In this document: piece by piece, positions 12,869 through 27,796 of the stretch
Position numbering within the stretch: the stretch's first letter is position 1
How the letters are laid out: every line of letters starts with the position of its first letter
NCBI GenBank assembly: GCA_964006375.1
Contig: OZ023264.1
Coordinates: 16,502,225-16,566,224 of the forward strand
Direction: 5' to 3'
Source of the DNA: Tillus elongatus
Taxonomy: Eukaryota; Arthropoda; Insecta; Coleoptera; Cleridae
DNA: 64,000 nt
Position numbers and translations under genes: made by a program
Notes under the pieces: model-generated
The model's database searches: none
Told to the model about the DNA's origin: nothing
Seen by the model: only the letters and a program-made list of their open reading frames with translations

Positions 12869-13237
12869 GACGCTGTCCAATGTAAAAACAACAGATACCA
12901 ATTTGAAACACTCCAGTTCAATACTCATATGTCTTACCATAGAACAACTTCACACCACATCTTTTCCACCATATTATCAGCACCTACACATCCACCGACT
13001 CTCTTCTCTTCTTCTCTGACATTCTCCCTTACTAACATCCTCCCACTCTACACTGTCACCTCCTCCCCTATGCTCCATTACCCTATCTTTCTCTCGCATT
13101 TTTCCCTCACTCTCCACAGTCCGCTAAATACTTATAAGACCCGAAAACACTCACCCAACTTACAAAATGCATCCGCCATGTTCGTGCAAATATTTATTAC
13201 TACAAATTATTCCTGTTCTCATATGCCCCACTTTACA

Positions 13238-14467
13238 TTATTTTATAATATTCTTTAAAGTAACACAATTATCAGCAACATAAGATCTTAGCGCTCTCCT
13301 AAATTTGTACTTACTTTTAATAGTTTTAATAGAAGTTGGAAGTTTGTTGTACAACTTTGGACCAAAAAATGATATGTACCGCTGAGATACCGTTTTTCTG
13401 TGATAAGAAGACGTAACAGATTTGCTACTCACACCTCTAGTAAGATAAGAGTGTTGTGCAGTACTTGGTACTTTTTTACTTCTGTGTACATGGTGAATGG
13501 TTGTTAGAATATACAGCCCCCTGATGTCCAATATATCTTTCCCGTAAAGCAACTCTGTACAAAATGAAATGTCTTTTTTAAGCATAATTCTCAGTATAAA
13601 GTTCTGCGTAATTTGGAGAGGCGACAAAGTTGTACCATAAGCAGAGCCCCAGCATGTTATACCATATCTCAAAGTCGACTCGACAAGTGCCCTGTAAACT
13701 GCAAGTAAATTCTCATAATTTAATATATGTCTTATTTCATAAAAAGTTCTAATTAATTTTCTTATTTTTAAGTTGATTTTTTCTACATGACACCGCCACT
13801 TTAGGTGCCGGTCAAGCTCCACTCCCAAATACCTTAAGCTATTAACACAATTTATAGTTTCCGTATCATTGATAACGATGTTTCTCGAGGAAGGAGGCAG
13901 TCCGGCAACTGTGGGGGAAAAATGCATATATTTAGTTTTTTGAATATTAATATAAAGGCAATCATTTTTTAATGCATTACACAAGTTCCTGATAATGTCA
14001 GTTGCCTTATAATATGTACAATTCCAGGAAGAATCTTTAATCAGAATGGCAGTGTCATCGGCATAAGATATCACTGTACAGTACTCACTATATTCCAACA
14101 GTATGTCATTGATGTAAATAAGAAAGAAGATCGGGCCAAGTATTGTACCTTGTGGCACTCCACAACCTATGGCAATAGGGTCACTCAACATACCATTCAC
14201 CCTTACTCGCTGTATTCTGTCTGTAAAGTAACTTTCAAACAGTTTCAGAACAACTCCCCTTACACCGATATTCTCTAATTTCATAATCAGTTTGGTATGA
14301 TTAACAGTATCAAATGCCTTGCGCAGATCCAAAAATACTCCAAGAATCTTAGAATCTGAATCAAATCCACTTAAGATTTCCGAAACCAGCTCATGCAGTG
14401 CTGCTTCCGTAGATTTACCCTCACAGAATCCAAACTGTTTACTGTGTAATATGTCATGCTCTGCCAA
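13238..14467 (-). pseudogene. LINE reverse transcriptase, 409-residue open frame
   Basis: The most intact coding stretch in the window. RT motifs in order: 'FGFCEGKSTEAALHEL' (about residues 12-27), motif A 'FLDLRKAFDTVNH', 'CGVPQGTILGP', catalytic 'SYADDTAIL', 'LRYLGVELDRHLKW', then the LINE C-terminal domain with 'SYLTRG' and 'FFGPKLYNKLPTSIK'. All metal-binding Asp residues are present. The N-terminal RT part ('GIDGV', 'PIHKKGD', 'NYRPISLI', 14454-14771) is in another frame. The two are joined at an A8 run (14483-14490 on the plus strand), so one base slip separates them from a continuous frame. Translation to a complete enzyme is impossible because the 5' part is missing. Confidence 0.92.
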
Positions 14468-14921
14468 GAAATGAGTCAGCAGTTTTTTTTACACATTTTT
14501 CCAGAATTTTACAAAAGTTATTTATCAAACTTATTGGGCGGTAATTTGAAAAATCCAATTTATCTCCCTTCTTATGTATTGGGATAACAACTGATTCTTT
14601 AAACTGTGTTGGCAAATCGCCAGTTTCAAAAATTTTATTAATTATATGTTTTAAAGGTTCAAGAATATAAGCATGTGAAACCTGTATAGCCTTACAAGTC
14701 ACACCGTCAATTCCCGGAGAGCAATGTTTTTTTAAAGAGGAGATAACACTAATTAATTCATTATCATCCACAGGTATAAGAAATAAGCTATCTCGATTAT
14801 TTCTACTTCCAATGTTTGGGACTGAATTTCTAGAAGCAGTATGGTCATTTATTGTTGCAAAATATTCATTAAATGACTGGGCTATAAGAGTACTATCAGT
14901 TAATATTTCTCCATTGCTATA

Positions 14922-14923
<2 letters not shown>

Positions 14924-15000
<77 letters not shown>
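14924..15000. repeat. (TA)n microsatellite
   Basis: Pure TA array at the truncated 5' junction of the LINE at 12542-14923. Confidence 0.99.
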
Positions 15001-15003
<3 letters not shown>

Positions 15004-15290
15004 TATATATTTAAATGATGCCCTTTTGGCTTCTTGATAAAAAATAATTTATTTTAAACCAAAAGTACGCCAAATTAATAAAGTAATTAATTAAAAGTTA
15101 GTATTAATGCACATTGAATGTTGCTAATAACATTAAGAAGTAAAGAGTGAATCTAAATCTAACATTAGTGATAATTTTAAAGTAGGATTGATTACATCGC
15201 AGTTTCCAAACGGACTTCCTAATCACTCGAGGTCGTTGTCTTGCGGAGTAGACGATATTGGAAGAGATATCATGGTAATTGAAATACTTA

Positions 15291-15835
<545 letters not shown>

Positions 15836-15950
15836 ATGAGGAGACCGCGCCTTTTGAATTCTAGAAAGATTTCTTTAAATGAACGCAAACTAGGCCCCCT
15901 AGAATCCATATCCGGGTTTAGTTTCTATTTACATATATACAGTGTGACGC

Positions 15951-16177
15951 ATTTCTACGGTAAAGCTAAATATAATTGTTATTATGCAAGATACGAGAAA
16001 AAATTGTATACGTTACTTATAGGGTGTCTTGAGCTGCATATTTTTTCTTCATTATTTTGACAATCACAGGGTTGGCCCATAAGTCGTTGGTGATACCTAC
16101 AATTTTTTTTGAACACTCCTTATTGCATTTTTGCATTTTTAATCGAAATAGGATGCATGTTTGTAAAAAAAAATCGA
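15951..16177 (+). mobile_element. Tc1/mariner-like terminal fragment
   Basis: Begins 'cagtgtgacgcatttctacg' right after TA. Matches 19379-19620 ('cagggtgacgcatttctagg', 'gacaatcacagggt..ggc', 'cataagtc', 'gcatgtttgtaa') and, inverted, 49893-50115. No transposase coding found. A 299-bp TA-core derivative is inserted at its inner edge. Confidence 0.65.
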
Positions 16178-16476
16178 GACGCAGTAAGTGCGTTTTGGTA
16201 GCGAATTTTCATTAAATGCTTCAAAATTCAATAACTTAATTTGCTATTAACCTAAGGTTCGTCGGCTAGGAAACTAGTTTTCTCGGAAACATTTAAAGTT
16301 TATTTTCGGAAAATTTTTGTGCATTTTCAAGCAAGTTAATTTGATAAAATATGGTACATTGTTTCTACTATATAGGTTATACCGGTGACCAAACTGATGC
16401 CTGCTTGCATTAAAGATACATATTTGCTATTCAAACTTTTTTTGTATAAATTCACTTCCATAACACACTTGCTGCG
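16178..16476. mobile_element. short TA-core derivative with end 1 at both ends (299 bp)
   Basis: Starts 'gacgcagtaagtgcgttttg' and ends 'cataacacacttgctgcgt': end 1 in inverted orientation at both termini. Interior lacks (TA)n. The interior matches, inverted, the element at 49594-49892, also about 299 bp ('ggttataccggt', 'atgcctgctt', 'ttgctatt'). Confidence 0.85.
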
Positions 16477-17284
16477 TGTAGACTTTTGTATAAATATTAG
16501 CATTCTCTGTTGAAGATAAATCGCAAGTAAAGTAATGCACACCGATATTTTAACATAAGACAAAGGAGCCCGCCAATGACACATAAAACTCTTTTAATTT
16601 TAAGATTAACCCACTTTCATTTGCGTCATCAATAAAAAGCGAAACCTTAAAAAATCCGGAGTCATCCCTAAAATTATTGCCGGCGTATATACCATCTCGT
16701 CTCGTTTCGAAATATGAAGTCTGGAAAATTTAGTGGTTGACTTTTAAACGACTTTATCAAAGAAATGTTTGTTAATGAAGGGGTCCTCCTCTCTATATTC
16801 GGCCAACTTTCTCTTTCCATATGAGGATGGCAATATCGTGCGGGGCGCTTATTCAATAATCATCAAAGCAAATTACATGCCGATGAATTTTATTATAAAC
16901 TCATGCCAAGTAAAGGAAAGATCGATCGTTACGCCCAATAATTCCATCATCTCCGCCTTCTAGATCCTCGGAGACGTAGAAACGCCGCCTTGATCGTTTA
17001 AAGGGACTAAAGGCATTGCATTGTCAAGACCTGGGGGCCAGAGGGATAATTGTTTTCGGGCCAGTGGACTCAGCTAACAATTTCCTGTATATCTCAAAGA
17101 TACAAAAGCCTACCTAATTGCCAGTAAAAATTTATATGAGAAAATATAGAAAATAATACTACTCAGAAGATTTCGATCTAATTGCTTTTAATGCGTGAAA
17201 GCGTTGAAAGCAGGTAAGCTAAGTTTACGTTACATCAGCGGCTCGTGCCTTAATGCATTAGGGGTGCGCAAGAAAAAAAAGTTC
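16477..17284. other. intergenic, nothing recognised
   Basis: No supported gene or repeat. Confidence 0.45.
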
Positions 17285-17742
17285 GGGACGCAGTAAGTGC
17301 GTTATGGTAGTAAATTTTTATTAAATGCTTCAATTTTGAATAACTCAAGTTTCTACAAACTTTTAACGTTTAATTTTGGTGTATACTAGGGTCTTACCCA
17401 GGGTAACATATCCATTAAATTTTATAAAAATAACTTTGTAATTTTCGGAGATTTTTTTTTCAAAAGAAAACTTAAAATTTGAATAACTCAATTTTCTAAA
17501 AATGTAGAAGGTTGAATTTTAGTGTGTAGTCAGGTCTTTTACAAGGAAATATATCCACCAAATTTCATTAAAACACCTTTGTAATTTTCGGAGAAGAGGA
17601 TTTTTTTTTTAAACAAAACTCAACATTTTCCCGGAAAACGTTATCTGATTTTCCTGACTAACGAACTCATCCAAGCCATTAATAAAAGAAAGGCACTTGC
17701 GGAGTTTCATCGAAATCAGTTGTTCATTTTTTGAGTTATTGG

Positions 17743-17834
<92 letters not shown>

Positions 17835-17969
17835 ATATAAAGATTGAAACTGACCCAGGATATGGGTTCTAGGGGTCCTAGTTCGCGCTCATTTAAAAAA
17901 TTTTTTGCAAAGTTTCTCCATCGATACCTCTTTATTAGTCTTTTTTTTTAAAATAAAAATTCACTAAAA
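17285..17969 (+). mobile_element. TA-core element, full length, longer inner block
   Basis: End 1 'gggacgcagtaagtgcgtta' at 17285. The inner block has a partial internal duplication ('gaataactcaa', 'ttttggtgt', 'catccat/accaaattt..attaaa', 'gtaattttcggag' occur twice), then 'gattttcctgactaacgaac'. The (TA)n is 17744-17831, then 'ggatatgggttctaggggtc'. End 2 here is the variant 'catcgatacctc...aaaattcactaaaa'. About 685 bp. Confidence 0.88.
17744..17831. repeat. (TA)n microsatellite
   Basis: Core of the TA-core element at 17285-17969. Confidence 0.99.
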
Positions 17970-19190
17970 ATGAAAGGCTTGCCTATTTTTTCTCCGAATA
18001 TATATTATCAAGAAACCTACTTACTAAACTTAATAATTATTAACTAATTACTAAGTTTTCCTCTAATTAGTTATACGTTATAGTAATAAAAAAGTCCCTT
18101 AAAAAGTTAACCTTTAAATTTAAAATATCCACTGAATATTGAATCATCTTAACAGTGTTTGTCAAACTAAAGTCATTTTTGTCTCCTACAAATTTAAACA
18201 TTTTAGCAAAGATATGGATTGTTTGGTAAGAATAGCAGGCAGAAAGACATTATGGAATATGAGAGATTTATGGTAAATGAAGGTGATGGTTGAAGTGTTA
18301 GAAGGTGAGAAATAGAAGGGCAAAAGAAATTACATTTGGAACGTCAAAATTTGAAGTTTACTGAATTTGGTGTATGACTGTCAAACTATTTAGGATATAA
18401 CCTTCCAAATTATGTTATAATACAGCACAAGTCTAAGGCTTATTGTACTAACATATTGTATAATTTTTGCCAATAAACAATAATAATAATAATAATAAAT
18501 AATTAATCACAGTATCACAATTATTTTGTCCACTTATTAAGCAACCCGAAGTAGTAGCCATAATAATAATAATTATTGTCTTGTTAGAACATGTAAACAA
18601 CAACGAAATGATCTAATTAAAAATCAATCCGACGCGAAGAGGAAAATTACTAGGTAGTAGTAGTAGGTACACACGCTGTGCCAAAAGTCCACTACAAACG
18701 GGAAGTGTGTAATTTTATAGCGCACAACAGAGTGATTATTTGGTCGTTTTCGATGAAGATCATCAAGATTCGGCGATCATTCGCACTGAAGTATCGCATT
18801 GCCAGAGAGCGCCGAAAAATACACACCACCGCCCGCCTGCTTTATATGGATATGGATATATATAACGCCTGCAACGATTAAAACTATACTTATTCTGATT
18901 CTGTATTCTGTATTAATGGTAATGGGTGCCGATTCTCTGTGATTCTCGATATACTAATTTTGTTTGTCTAGAATGTAGGAGGTAAAAAAATAAAAATGTA
19001 TCAAAATATAGCATAGCAAAATAATTATTTTTTCCACGGCAGGCGACAGTGCTCGCGCACGGGCGCACTTATTGAGGAGCCGCCCCTGCGTTACATTCTA
19101 TTTTAAATAACCGATAATATTATACTTAAATGAATAGAGCAAAAGGGGCGTGAGCAGAATAAAGATACAGTTGTTATTTTTAGCGAATTT
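17970..19190. other. intergenic, nothing recognised
   Basis: AT-rich, with a short (AAT)n run near 18479-18500. No supported gene. Confidence 0.45.
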
Positions 19191-19378
19191 TTCGAAAAAC
19201 GTAAACGCTATAGAGTCTATGGTTTAATAGTCTATATTTTAGCAAATTGTCGTAGAAAAAATTCGTTTTTGAGAAGACGACGTCTTATGAAATTTAAAAA
19301 GATTCCTTCAAATGAGCGCGAACTAGAACACCTGAAACCCATATGCGGGGTCAGTTTCAGTTTTTGTCTATTTATACA
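19191..19378 (-). mobile_element. TA-core element, end 2 half, invaded by Tc1-like TIR
   Basis: 'ttagcaaattgtcgtagaaa', 'gagcgcgaactagaacacct', 'gaaacccatatgcggggtca', 'tacatata' then CAGGGTGACGC at 19379. Same nested junction as 15950/15951. Confidence 0.8.
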
Positions 19379-19790
19379 TATACAGGGTGACGCATTTCTA
19401 GGGTAAAGCTCAATATATCCGTTATAATACAAGATATGAGAAAAAATGGTGTACGCTAATTATAGGGTAGTGTCTAGTGCTTTATTTTATAAACCTATTT
19501 TGACAATCACAGGGTGGCTCATAAGTCATTAGTGATACACACTTCATTTTTTTAATAGAGCCCCCTGATGTTATGGCATTTTTGTATTTTCCATCAAATT
19601 AGAATGCATGTTTGTAAGGAATAAAATTAAATCGTTTTTGAGTTATTTAAATTGTTTTGAACTTCGCGTTTTTGGCACATATCACAAACACATATCACAA
19701 AGTGTGTACGCTGTTTTTACCAATAGAGATGGGAGAGCACCATGAAATGGCGCATTCAGGGAGCTGTTAATTTGTATTACTCGTCAAAAA
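19379..19790 (+). mobile_element. Tc1/mariner-like terminal fragment
   Basis: Longest of three copies of this end. Begins 'cagggtgacgcatttctagg'. The inner part contains a short frame 'MKWRIQGAVNLYYSSKK' near 19743, which could be the transposase start but is too short to classify. Confidence 0.6.
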
Positions 19791-20044
19791 AATCGAGCTG
19801 CCGTATACAGGTACTCTCAAATAGTGGCTGAATTTGAAATGCTTATTGTGTCAACACAATGCTAATCTTCACTTCAATGGAACACAATGAGTACTACAAG
19901 CATATGCTCTCAGAGGCTCCCCCTTGGTCAGCACGTGGATTGCGACTACGGGGGCGCATTCACGCATAGACACGTGAGCACCTATACGCTTACACACCTG
20001 AGCTGGGCTACCTTTCTTTAACTTGTCTTGGGTGAGGTCCCTCC

Positions 20045-21150
20045 TCTTTCATCTTTCCTGTTTGGTAAGACTTCTATTTCTCTATCTGGCAGCCTCTGTG
20101 TGAGAGTTAGGTCACTGATGAGACATATAGCTCTCTTTTGAATGGAGTCCAGGCTAGCAAGTGTAGAAGCGGCAGCAGCACCCCAGATGTAGGAGCAGTA
20201 TTCGAGGTTTGGTCTTATTTGTGAAGTATATAACGTATAGAGATTAGCTTGTGAAAAGTATTTGCGAGCCCGGAAGAGGAACTCTAATTTCTTAGCATCC
20301 GCTTCTGCAATTGATGTGACATGTTGGTGCCAATTGAGATTTCGATCCACAGAAATGCCAACAAGTGAAAATGACTCATTACTTTGAATAACTTGGTTGT
20401 TCATTGTGATGGGTCTAGGGCTGGTGTATCTCTTATGAGAAAGAAATGAAGACTGTGATTTGGTGGGGTTGAATTGTACAAGATTTCTACTTCCCCAGTC
20501 TAATATTTTTTGGAGATCCACGGAGACAGAACCCTCCATGAGTCTGAGATCCTCATCTAATTGGGCTAAAGAGACAGGCTTAGAATATTGTATATTTGAG
20601 TGGATGGTGCTGTCGTCCGCGTAACTGTGAACTGGGTTGGATGTCCTAGAGAGGATGTCATTGATGTGGAGAAGAAAGGGGCTAAAGCTGAACCTTGAGG
20701 AACTCTTGCATTAATTGGATACAGTTTAGAGGAATGGCCATCCACGACAACAGTAATGCTCCGGTTGGAAAGGAAATTTACTGTCCAGGTACAGAGTTTT
20801 GGTGGTAGGCCATAAACCGGAAGTTTATTAAGCACTGCTGCGTGCCAGACCTGGTCGAATGCTTTCGATATGTCTAGCGCGACAATCTGGGATACTTTTC
20901 CGTCACTTCAGAGACGACTGAAAGGAGAGAAATAGTCCTGTAGTTGTTAGGAAGCGCTTTGGATGCTTTCTTGGGGACGGGTTGTACTCGAGCAGTTTTC
21001 CAGTTACTAGGGAATATGCCTCTATTGTAAGATGTCTGAAACAGACGAGTCAGGACAGGAGCAAGTTTTGGTGCGCATTTATCCGTCATTTTATGCGCGA
21101 CATTGGGGACTATTGGTGGTTGAATATTTGGAGGTGGGTTGGGAGTAATA
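20045..21150 (-). mobile_element. CR1/Jockey-like LINE fragment (RT), copy 1
   Basis: Same family as 38885-41480 and 58561-61734. Minus-strand frames give 'LTRLFQTSYNRGIFPSNWK', 'VQPVPKK', 'NYRTISLLSVVS', 'LLNKLPVYGLPPKLCTWTV', 'VPQGSALAP', 'SVDLQKILDWGSRNLVQF', 'SIAEADAKKLEFLFRARKYF'. A segment between 'SVVSEV' and the 'LPVYGLPP' region is deleted (around 20870-20890), removing the 'QYGFRQRRST' and motif A part. The YADD region is frameshifted. Truncated at both ends: no EN and no 3' UTR. Confidence 0.9.
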
Positions 21151-21920
21151 CATTCATCTAAATATTTGATATTAAGCTCATTGTCTGTCTTTGGTAAATT
21201 GATAATTTAGTGGTTTCCATTTTGAAATATTTGCCTCAATTTAATATTTAAAAAAATCATAGGTATAATTATTTCGTTGCTCTAAGGTTATAATTATTTC
21301 TGTGGCCACATATTGTTAGCATGTAAGGGAAACTATCACCTACCTTATGATCGCAGACTTTGTAAGCGTGTTTGTTTATTCGCTACGTGATATACGTGGC
21401 TTGCGTTTAATGTAATCACCGCCGTTTGTTTCGATTTTTCAGTCATTATCAATAAATTAAAGTAACTGCTTCACTCCGCTAGAAAAACTTCCCATTTTCC
21501 CAATTTTAGACACACAAATTTCTCGCGAGCTCATTACACAAGACATAATTACACACACAGGTTCCACTATAAATTCTGGGAGGCAATTACCTAACACACA
21601 GTTTAGGAATTGGGGCCGTCGACGCAGCGGTGCAGGAGCCCGGGCCATTATTCGAACAGCAGGCAGTTTAAATAATTACAGCATTGGGGGAAGAGGGAAC
21701 AGGGAAGGGACCAATATCTTATGCTAAAGAGAAGATAAAGTGTTTTTGATCAGAAGATAAGTAACTGGTGTGGTCGTTTTAATAAATAATCGCAGTCTAA
21801 TGGCGATGTTGCCCTGTTATACCAATCATGATTCTATGTCACCAGTAGCTCTTTTCATTTTATTGTAGCTTTTATACTTCAGTATCTGAGGAGTGAAAGT
21901 ACTAAAGGGCTTAAGTGTAG
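21151..21920. other. intergenic, nothing recognised
   Basis: No supported gene or repeat. Confidence 0.45.

Positions 21921-21993
<73 letters not shown>
21921..21993. repeat. (TA)n microsatellite
   Basis: Abuts the left end (CAGGGCC...) of a defective Tc1/mariner element. Confidence 0.99.
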
Positions 21994-23394
<1,401 letters not shown>

Positions 23395-23887
23395 CAGACT
23401 TATAAATGTAAGCCGACTTAAAAAGTCGAGCTTAACAACTGAAAACCGCAATTATGATTAAGCGTATTTTTTCTCCCAACAAAAATATGAAACATAGAGT
23501 GGCTTCTTACGTCACGAAAGTATAGTAGTAATTTTCCAATGGTGATAGGTGCCACTTAACATTTATAAAACATTTACTCTGTTTAAAGTTCATTTAGTCT
23601 GATTGGTGAATAAAGAGCAGCTGAGCAATCTGTTTGTAAATAGGTTGGACATAGCGTAGTTAGAGTAAAATGCATGACCTATTTGCAAATGGATGGTCGC
23701 TTTACTGTAGATTGCTCATTTATTTAGATGGAATCACAACATCGCTTCGACCTGGAACTAAAATCCATCAGTGCTCACTTTAGTAGTTTTCTGGATACAA
23801 AGGTCAGCAGAATTACCAAACATTCAACAAAAAAGTCATTACTTACTACCTTTCATCGTTTTGTTTCAAGGGGAGGATAGAAAAACT
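23395..23887. other. intergenic, nothing recognised
   Basis: No supported feature. Confidence 0.45.
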
Positions 23888-24090
23888 ATATAAAAAAATC
23901 GGTACGCAGCAAGTGCGTTATCGTAGTGAATTTTCAGAAGAATTGTACACTATAATTATACGGCATGTAACTGAAATTAATACTTTAAACTTAGACAGAC
24001 GTTGAAGATCATTTTTAGGGGTCCTAGTACGCGCACATTTAAAGAATTCTCTCAAATGTGTTATCTCTCTATTATCAAAAAAATCTTGTG
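23888..24090 (+). mobile_element. TA-core element lacking the (TA)n core
   Basis: End 1 'acgcagcaagtgcgttatcg' at about 23905 is followed within ~100 bp by the distal block 'ggggtcctagtacgcgcaca' and a degenerate end 2 (tatctctctattatc). An internal deletion has removed the inner block and the array. Confidence 0.75.
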
Positions 24091-24892
24091 TTCTAACTCC
24101 TTTTGAGCAAAATGTCGAAAACATAATTTTCTGTAAAGCTGGAAAATCTAATTTTGTTATTTGTATAGATAGTGTAAATCTCTTTGAAAGAAACTTGTAT
24201 TACAAATTTTTATTAAAGATATAATAACTTTCCAGAAGGAAACTTAATTCATATTTATAAAAGTGAAGTCTCTGGTAACTCATAAACGTAGCAGTTATTT
24301 TTCCTTATTAATCGCCTGAATGATATCGTTTTAGTCAACCTAATCAAACCGGTTCTTCCAACAGCGAAAAAGGCTTTTTAAAAACAAATTCTTTATTAGT
24401 GCATGCCCGGGGATATTTTATATTATATTTAAAGTAATAATTAATTACAGAATTAATAAAATTGTCACTTGAAACACACTCAACTACTGTTAATCGTTCC
24501 ATTATATTATGTTACACTTTCAGTCTAAAACTGTAATTGAGGCCCTTCATCAAGCTACAAATATAGTCTATCTTAAAAATTTATTGGATCCCCCAGTTGA
24601 AAAATAATCAATTGGCAAATTTTTTATTCCATATTTCATGTCGCCTGTCATTTGCGATATTTGTGGCCGATATTTCACGATTGTTGGGTCGGGTAGTATA
24701 GTTTCATGCATATATACATATTTTCTTAAAAGTACTTTTTCAAATAACTTAAGTGGTTCAACATATTATTATGAAATGTGGCATGGTATTATTAGACATC
24801 ATGCGTAATACGACGACGGTATTAATTTAACCATCGCCGCCAGGTGGCGCCACCGACAGCAACACTGGTTCATTGTCATGGTCATAATTTTT
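24091..24892. other. intergenic, nothing recognised
   Basis: No supported gene. Right edge (24830-24904) ends 'gtccaccctgta', which in reverse complement is TACAGGGTGGAC, a Tc1-like end next to TA; no partner end found. Confidence 0.4.
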
Positions 24893-24959
24893 GTCCACCC
24901 TGTATGCACATCTTAGAACAAAAATAAAGAAAGCCGATTTAGTTTCACACAAAAAAGTT

Positions 24960-25040
24960 ATACTTCTTTGAAGTTTCCAAAAGTCAAATTCGGAATCTCC
25001 GCATTAGTGAATATTTTCTACAAATATTTACTAGAATTAA
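24960..25040 (+). mobile_element. TA-core end 2 remnant
   Basis: 'aaaagtcaaattcggaatct', 'ccgcattagtgaatattttc' and 'aaatatttacta' keep the end 2 hairpin shape. Confidence 0.65.
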
Positions 25041-25214
25041 AAATCCTCAAAGCACCTTACAGGTGTTAGACAATAAACTATAAAAGATCGTGACTATTCT
25101 ATAAAAGAATATATTTGTCTAAACAATTTGAGAAGCAAAGCGATATTAAGAAGATTTCAAAAACTTACCGAGGTATCAAGGTATATTTATAAATTGCATA
25201 CCAAATCTATATAC

Positions 25215-25216
<2 letters not shown>

Positions 25217-25304
<88 letters not shown>
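25217..25304. repeat. (TA)n microsatellite
   Basis: Left flank of the palindromic transposon 25305-27799. Confidence 0.99.
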
Positions 25305-25307
<3 letters not shown>

Positions 25308-25679
25308 GGCTATCCCAAAAGTCGTAAAACAAACGTCACACGAAGATAGGCTACCTCAAGCCCTTTCAGTAAAACCCTATAAGATCTTATCAAAAAGTTT
25401 ACGGTTTGCAAGATATTGACAATTTTATGAAAAAATGAAAATTGGCAAATTTTAAGGTATTTTGACACCCCCCCACATGCAGAAAATACATTTCCGGAAT
25501 GTGACTATTGTGCATGCTAATCCTCAACAAAGGCGTTATTGACTCAGAAATATTTTGTGTTATTATTTAGAAAAACTGAAGAACAAAAATATAAAAGCGA
25601 ACTTTTCTTCCCCAATTTTTTTTTAGTTTGGAAGAAACCTCCGTCCTGAAAAAAAAATAGTAAAATTTACTGGCTCATA

Positions 25680-26530
25680 ATTTCGAAAACTTCCCTGTTT
25701 TATGGAGATTCTAAAATGGTATAAAACATTACCAACATGTCTTCAAAGTAGTTTACTGTCGACGATTGAAAATAAATTTGAAAGTGAAATCAGGTAGCTA
25801 ATAAATAAAAATAAACAGATTGTGACATTTACAAAAATTATTCTATTCATGACAGATGCTTTACTTGACGGCCATTCTGTCTTATACATAAACGATATTG
25901 TCTTAGAAACGATCCTCTTAGTCTTCTTAGACTGCTTGGTGAAATTTCTTCAGCTGTTGTTCTGATTCTTTGAGGTCCACCTGCCCGGGTATGTCTGATT
26001 CAAGTATTGACTTACTGCTAAGGCAAAGTGGGCTGGGCATCGATCATTTTGAAGCCACTTTGTTCTCCGAACTTCTAATGGCGTGTCTTCCAGCAGTTAT
26101 TGTTTTGTGATAACGCGAGTTATCTTTGGCCATTTAACGTAGGGCGCAGTTTCACTAGCCCCAAAAGTGTTCCGTTAAAAATACCGGCCCAGAGATTTAG
26201 CTTAAATTGATGCTGGGACCGATATTCTCTAAACTCATGTGGATCTTCAAGTTTCCAACTATGAAAGTTATGAAGGTTCATGTAGCAAATTATTTGTACA
26301 TGCTGATTCGCCACTCCATAAAACTTTATCGAAGAAATTGGGATCTTGTACGAGTTTTCTTAACATAATTTCACAAAATAGCTTGCGCCTTGCGTTTTCA
26401 CTCAGTTCCAAAATTTGGACCATCTGAATATGGTATACATGTATACCTTTTTAAAATTCTATGAGTAGTAGACGTTGAGACACCAGTTCGTCTCTGTACT
26501 TTCCACGTCGAGTCACCAGGTGCTTCGATA
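25680..26530 (-). pseudogene. transposase remnant, left arm
   Basis: Minus-strand coding: 'STWKVQR' HTH, 'HEFREYRSQHQFKLNLWAGI', 'LRPTLNGQR', then the deleted third-Asp region and the C-terminal 'LRRLRG' part. First catalytic motif reads WSGES. Frameshifts and stops throughout. Confidence 0.8.
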
Positions 26531-26531
26531 A

Positions 26532-27470
26532 CAGCGCTGTTAGAATGCCTGGCATCGATCGTGTCGATCGAACTGGACGACGGGGAACTGCAGACGAGGA
26601 TGCTGTCCTGGATGTTGTTATCGAAGAACCTGGTACCTCCACTTGGAAAGTACAGAGACAGACTGGTGTCTCAACGTCTACTACTCATAGAATTTTAAAA
26701 AGGTATGGGTACCAGCCGGTTCAAGTTTTGGAACTGCACGAATACGCAAGGCGCAAGCAATTTTGCGAAATTATGTTAAGATAAATCATACAAGATCCCA
26801 ATTTCTTCGATAAAGTTTTATGGAGTGGCGAGTCAGCATGTACAAATGATCTGTTACATGAACCTCCATAACTTTCATAGTTGGAAAATTGAAGATCCAC
26901 ATGAGTTCAGAGAGGATCGGTCCCAGCATCAATTTAAGATAAATCTATGGGTCGGTATTTTTAACGGAACACTTTTGGGACCAGTGTAACTGCGCCCTAC
27001 GTTAAATAGACAAAGATATTTGACGTTTTTACAAAATAATTTGCCAGAACTGCTGGAAGACACCCCATTAGAACTTCGGAGAACAATGTGGCTTCAAAAT
27101 AATGGATTCCCAGCCCACTCTGCCTTAGCAGTAAGGTAATACTTGAGTCAGACATACTCAGGCAGGTGGACGTCAAAGAATAAGAACAGCAGCTCAAGAA
27201 ATTTCACGAAGCAGCCTGAGAAGACTAAGAGGATAGTTCCTAAGACGATATCGTTTATGTATAAGAGAGAAAGGCCGTCAAATAGAACATCTGTTATAAA
27301 CAGAATAATTTTTGTAAATGTCACAATCTGTTTATTTTTATTTATTGGCTACCTGATTTCACTTCCAAATTTACTTTCAATCGTTGACACTGAATCACTT
27401 TTAAGGGATATCGATAATGTTTTATACCATTTTAGAATCTCTATAAAACAGGGAAGTTTTTAAAATCATG
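26532..27470 (+). pseudogene. transposase remnant, right arm
   Basis: Plus-strand coding: 'MPGIDRVDRTGRRGTADEDA' at 26545, HTH 'STWKVQRQTGVSTSTTHRIL', 'GYQPVQVLELHEYARRKQF' to 26784, then WSGES where WSDE is expected, 'LWLQNN' in place of QND, the same internal deletion after 'YSGRW', and the C-terminus in another frame. It extends ~70 bp further 5' than the left arm. Confidence 0.82.
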
Positions 27471-27796
27471 AACCAGTAATTTATTTTTCAGTCCGGAGGT
27501 TTATTCCAAATTTTAAAGAAATTGGGGAAGAAACGTCCGATTTTTATTTATTTTTTCTTCAGATTATCTGAATAATAATACAAAATATTTAAGATTGGTT
27601 CGATAGCGCTATTATCCAGAATTAACAAGCACAAAAATCACATTCCGGAAATGTGTTTTCAGCATGTGGGCGCCAAAATACCTTAAAATTTGACAATTTT
27701 CATTTTTTTCATAAAATTCTCAAAATCTTGAAAACCGTAAACTTTTTGATAAGATCATATAGGGTTTTTCCGTCGTTTGATTTACGACTTTTGGGA

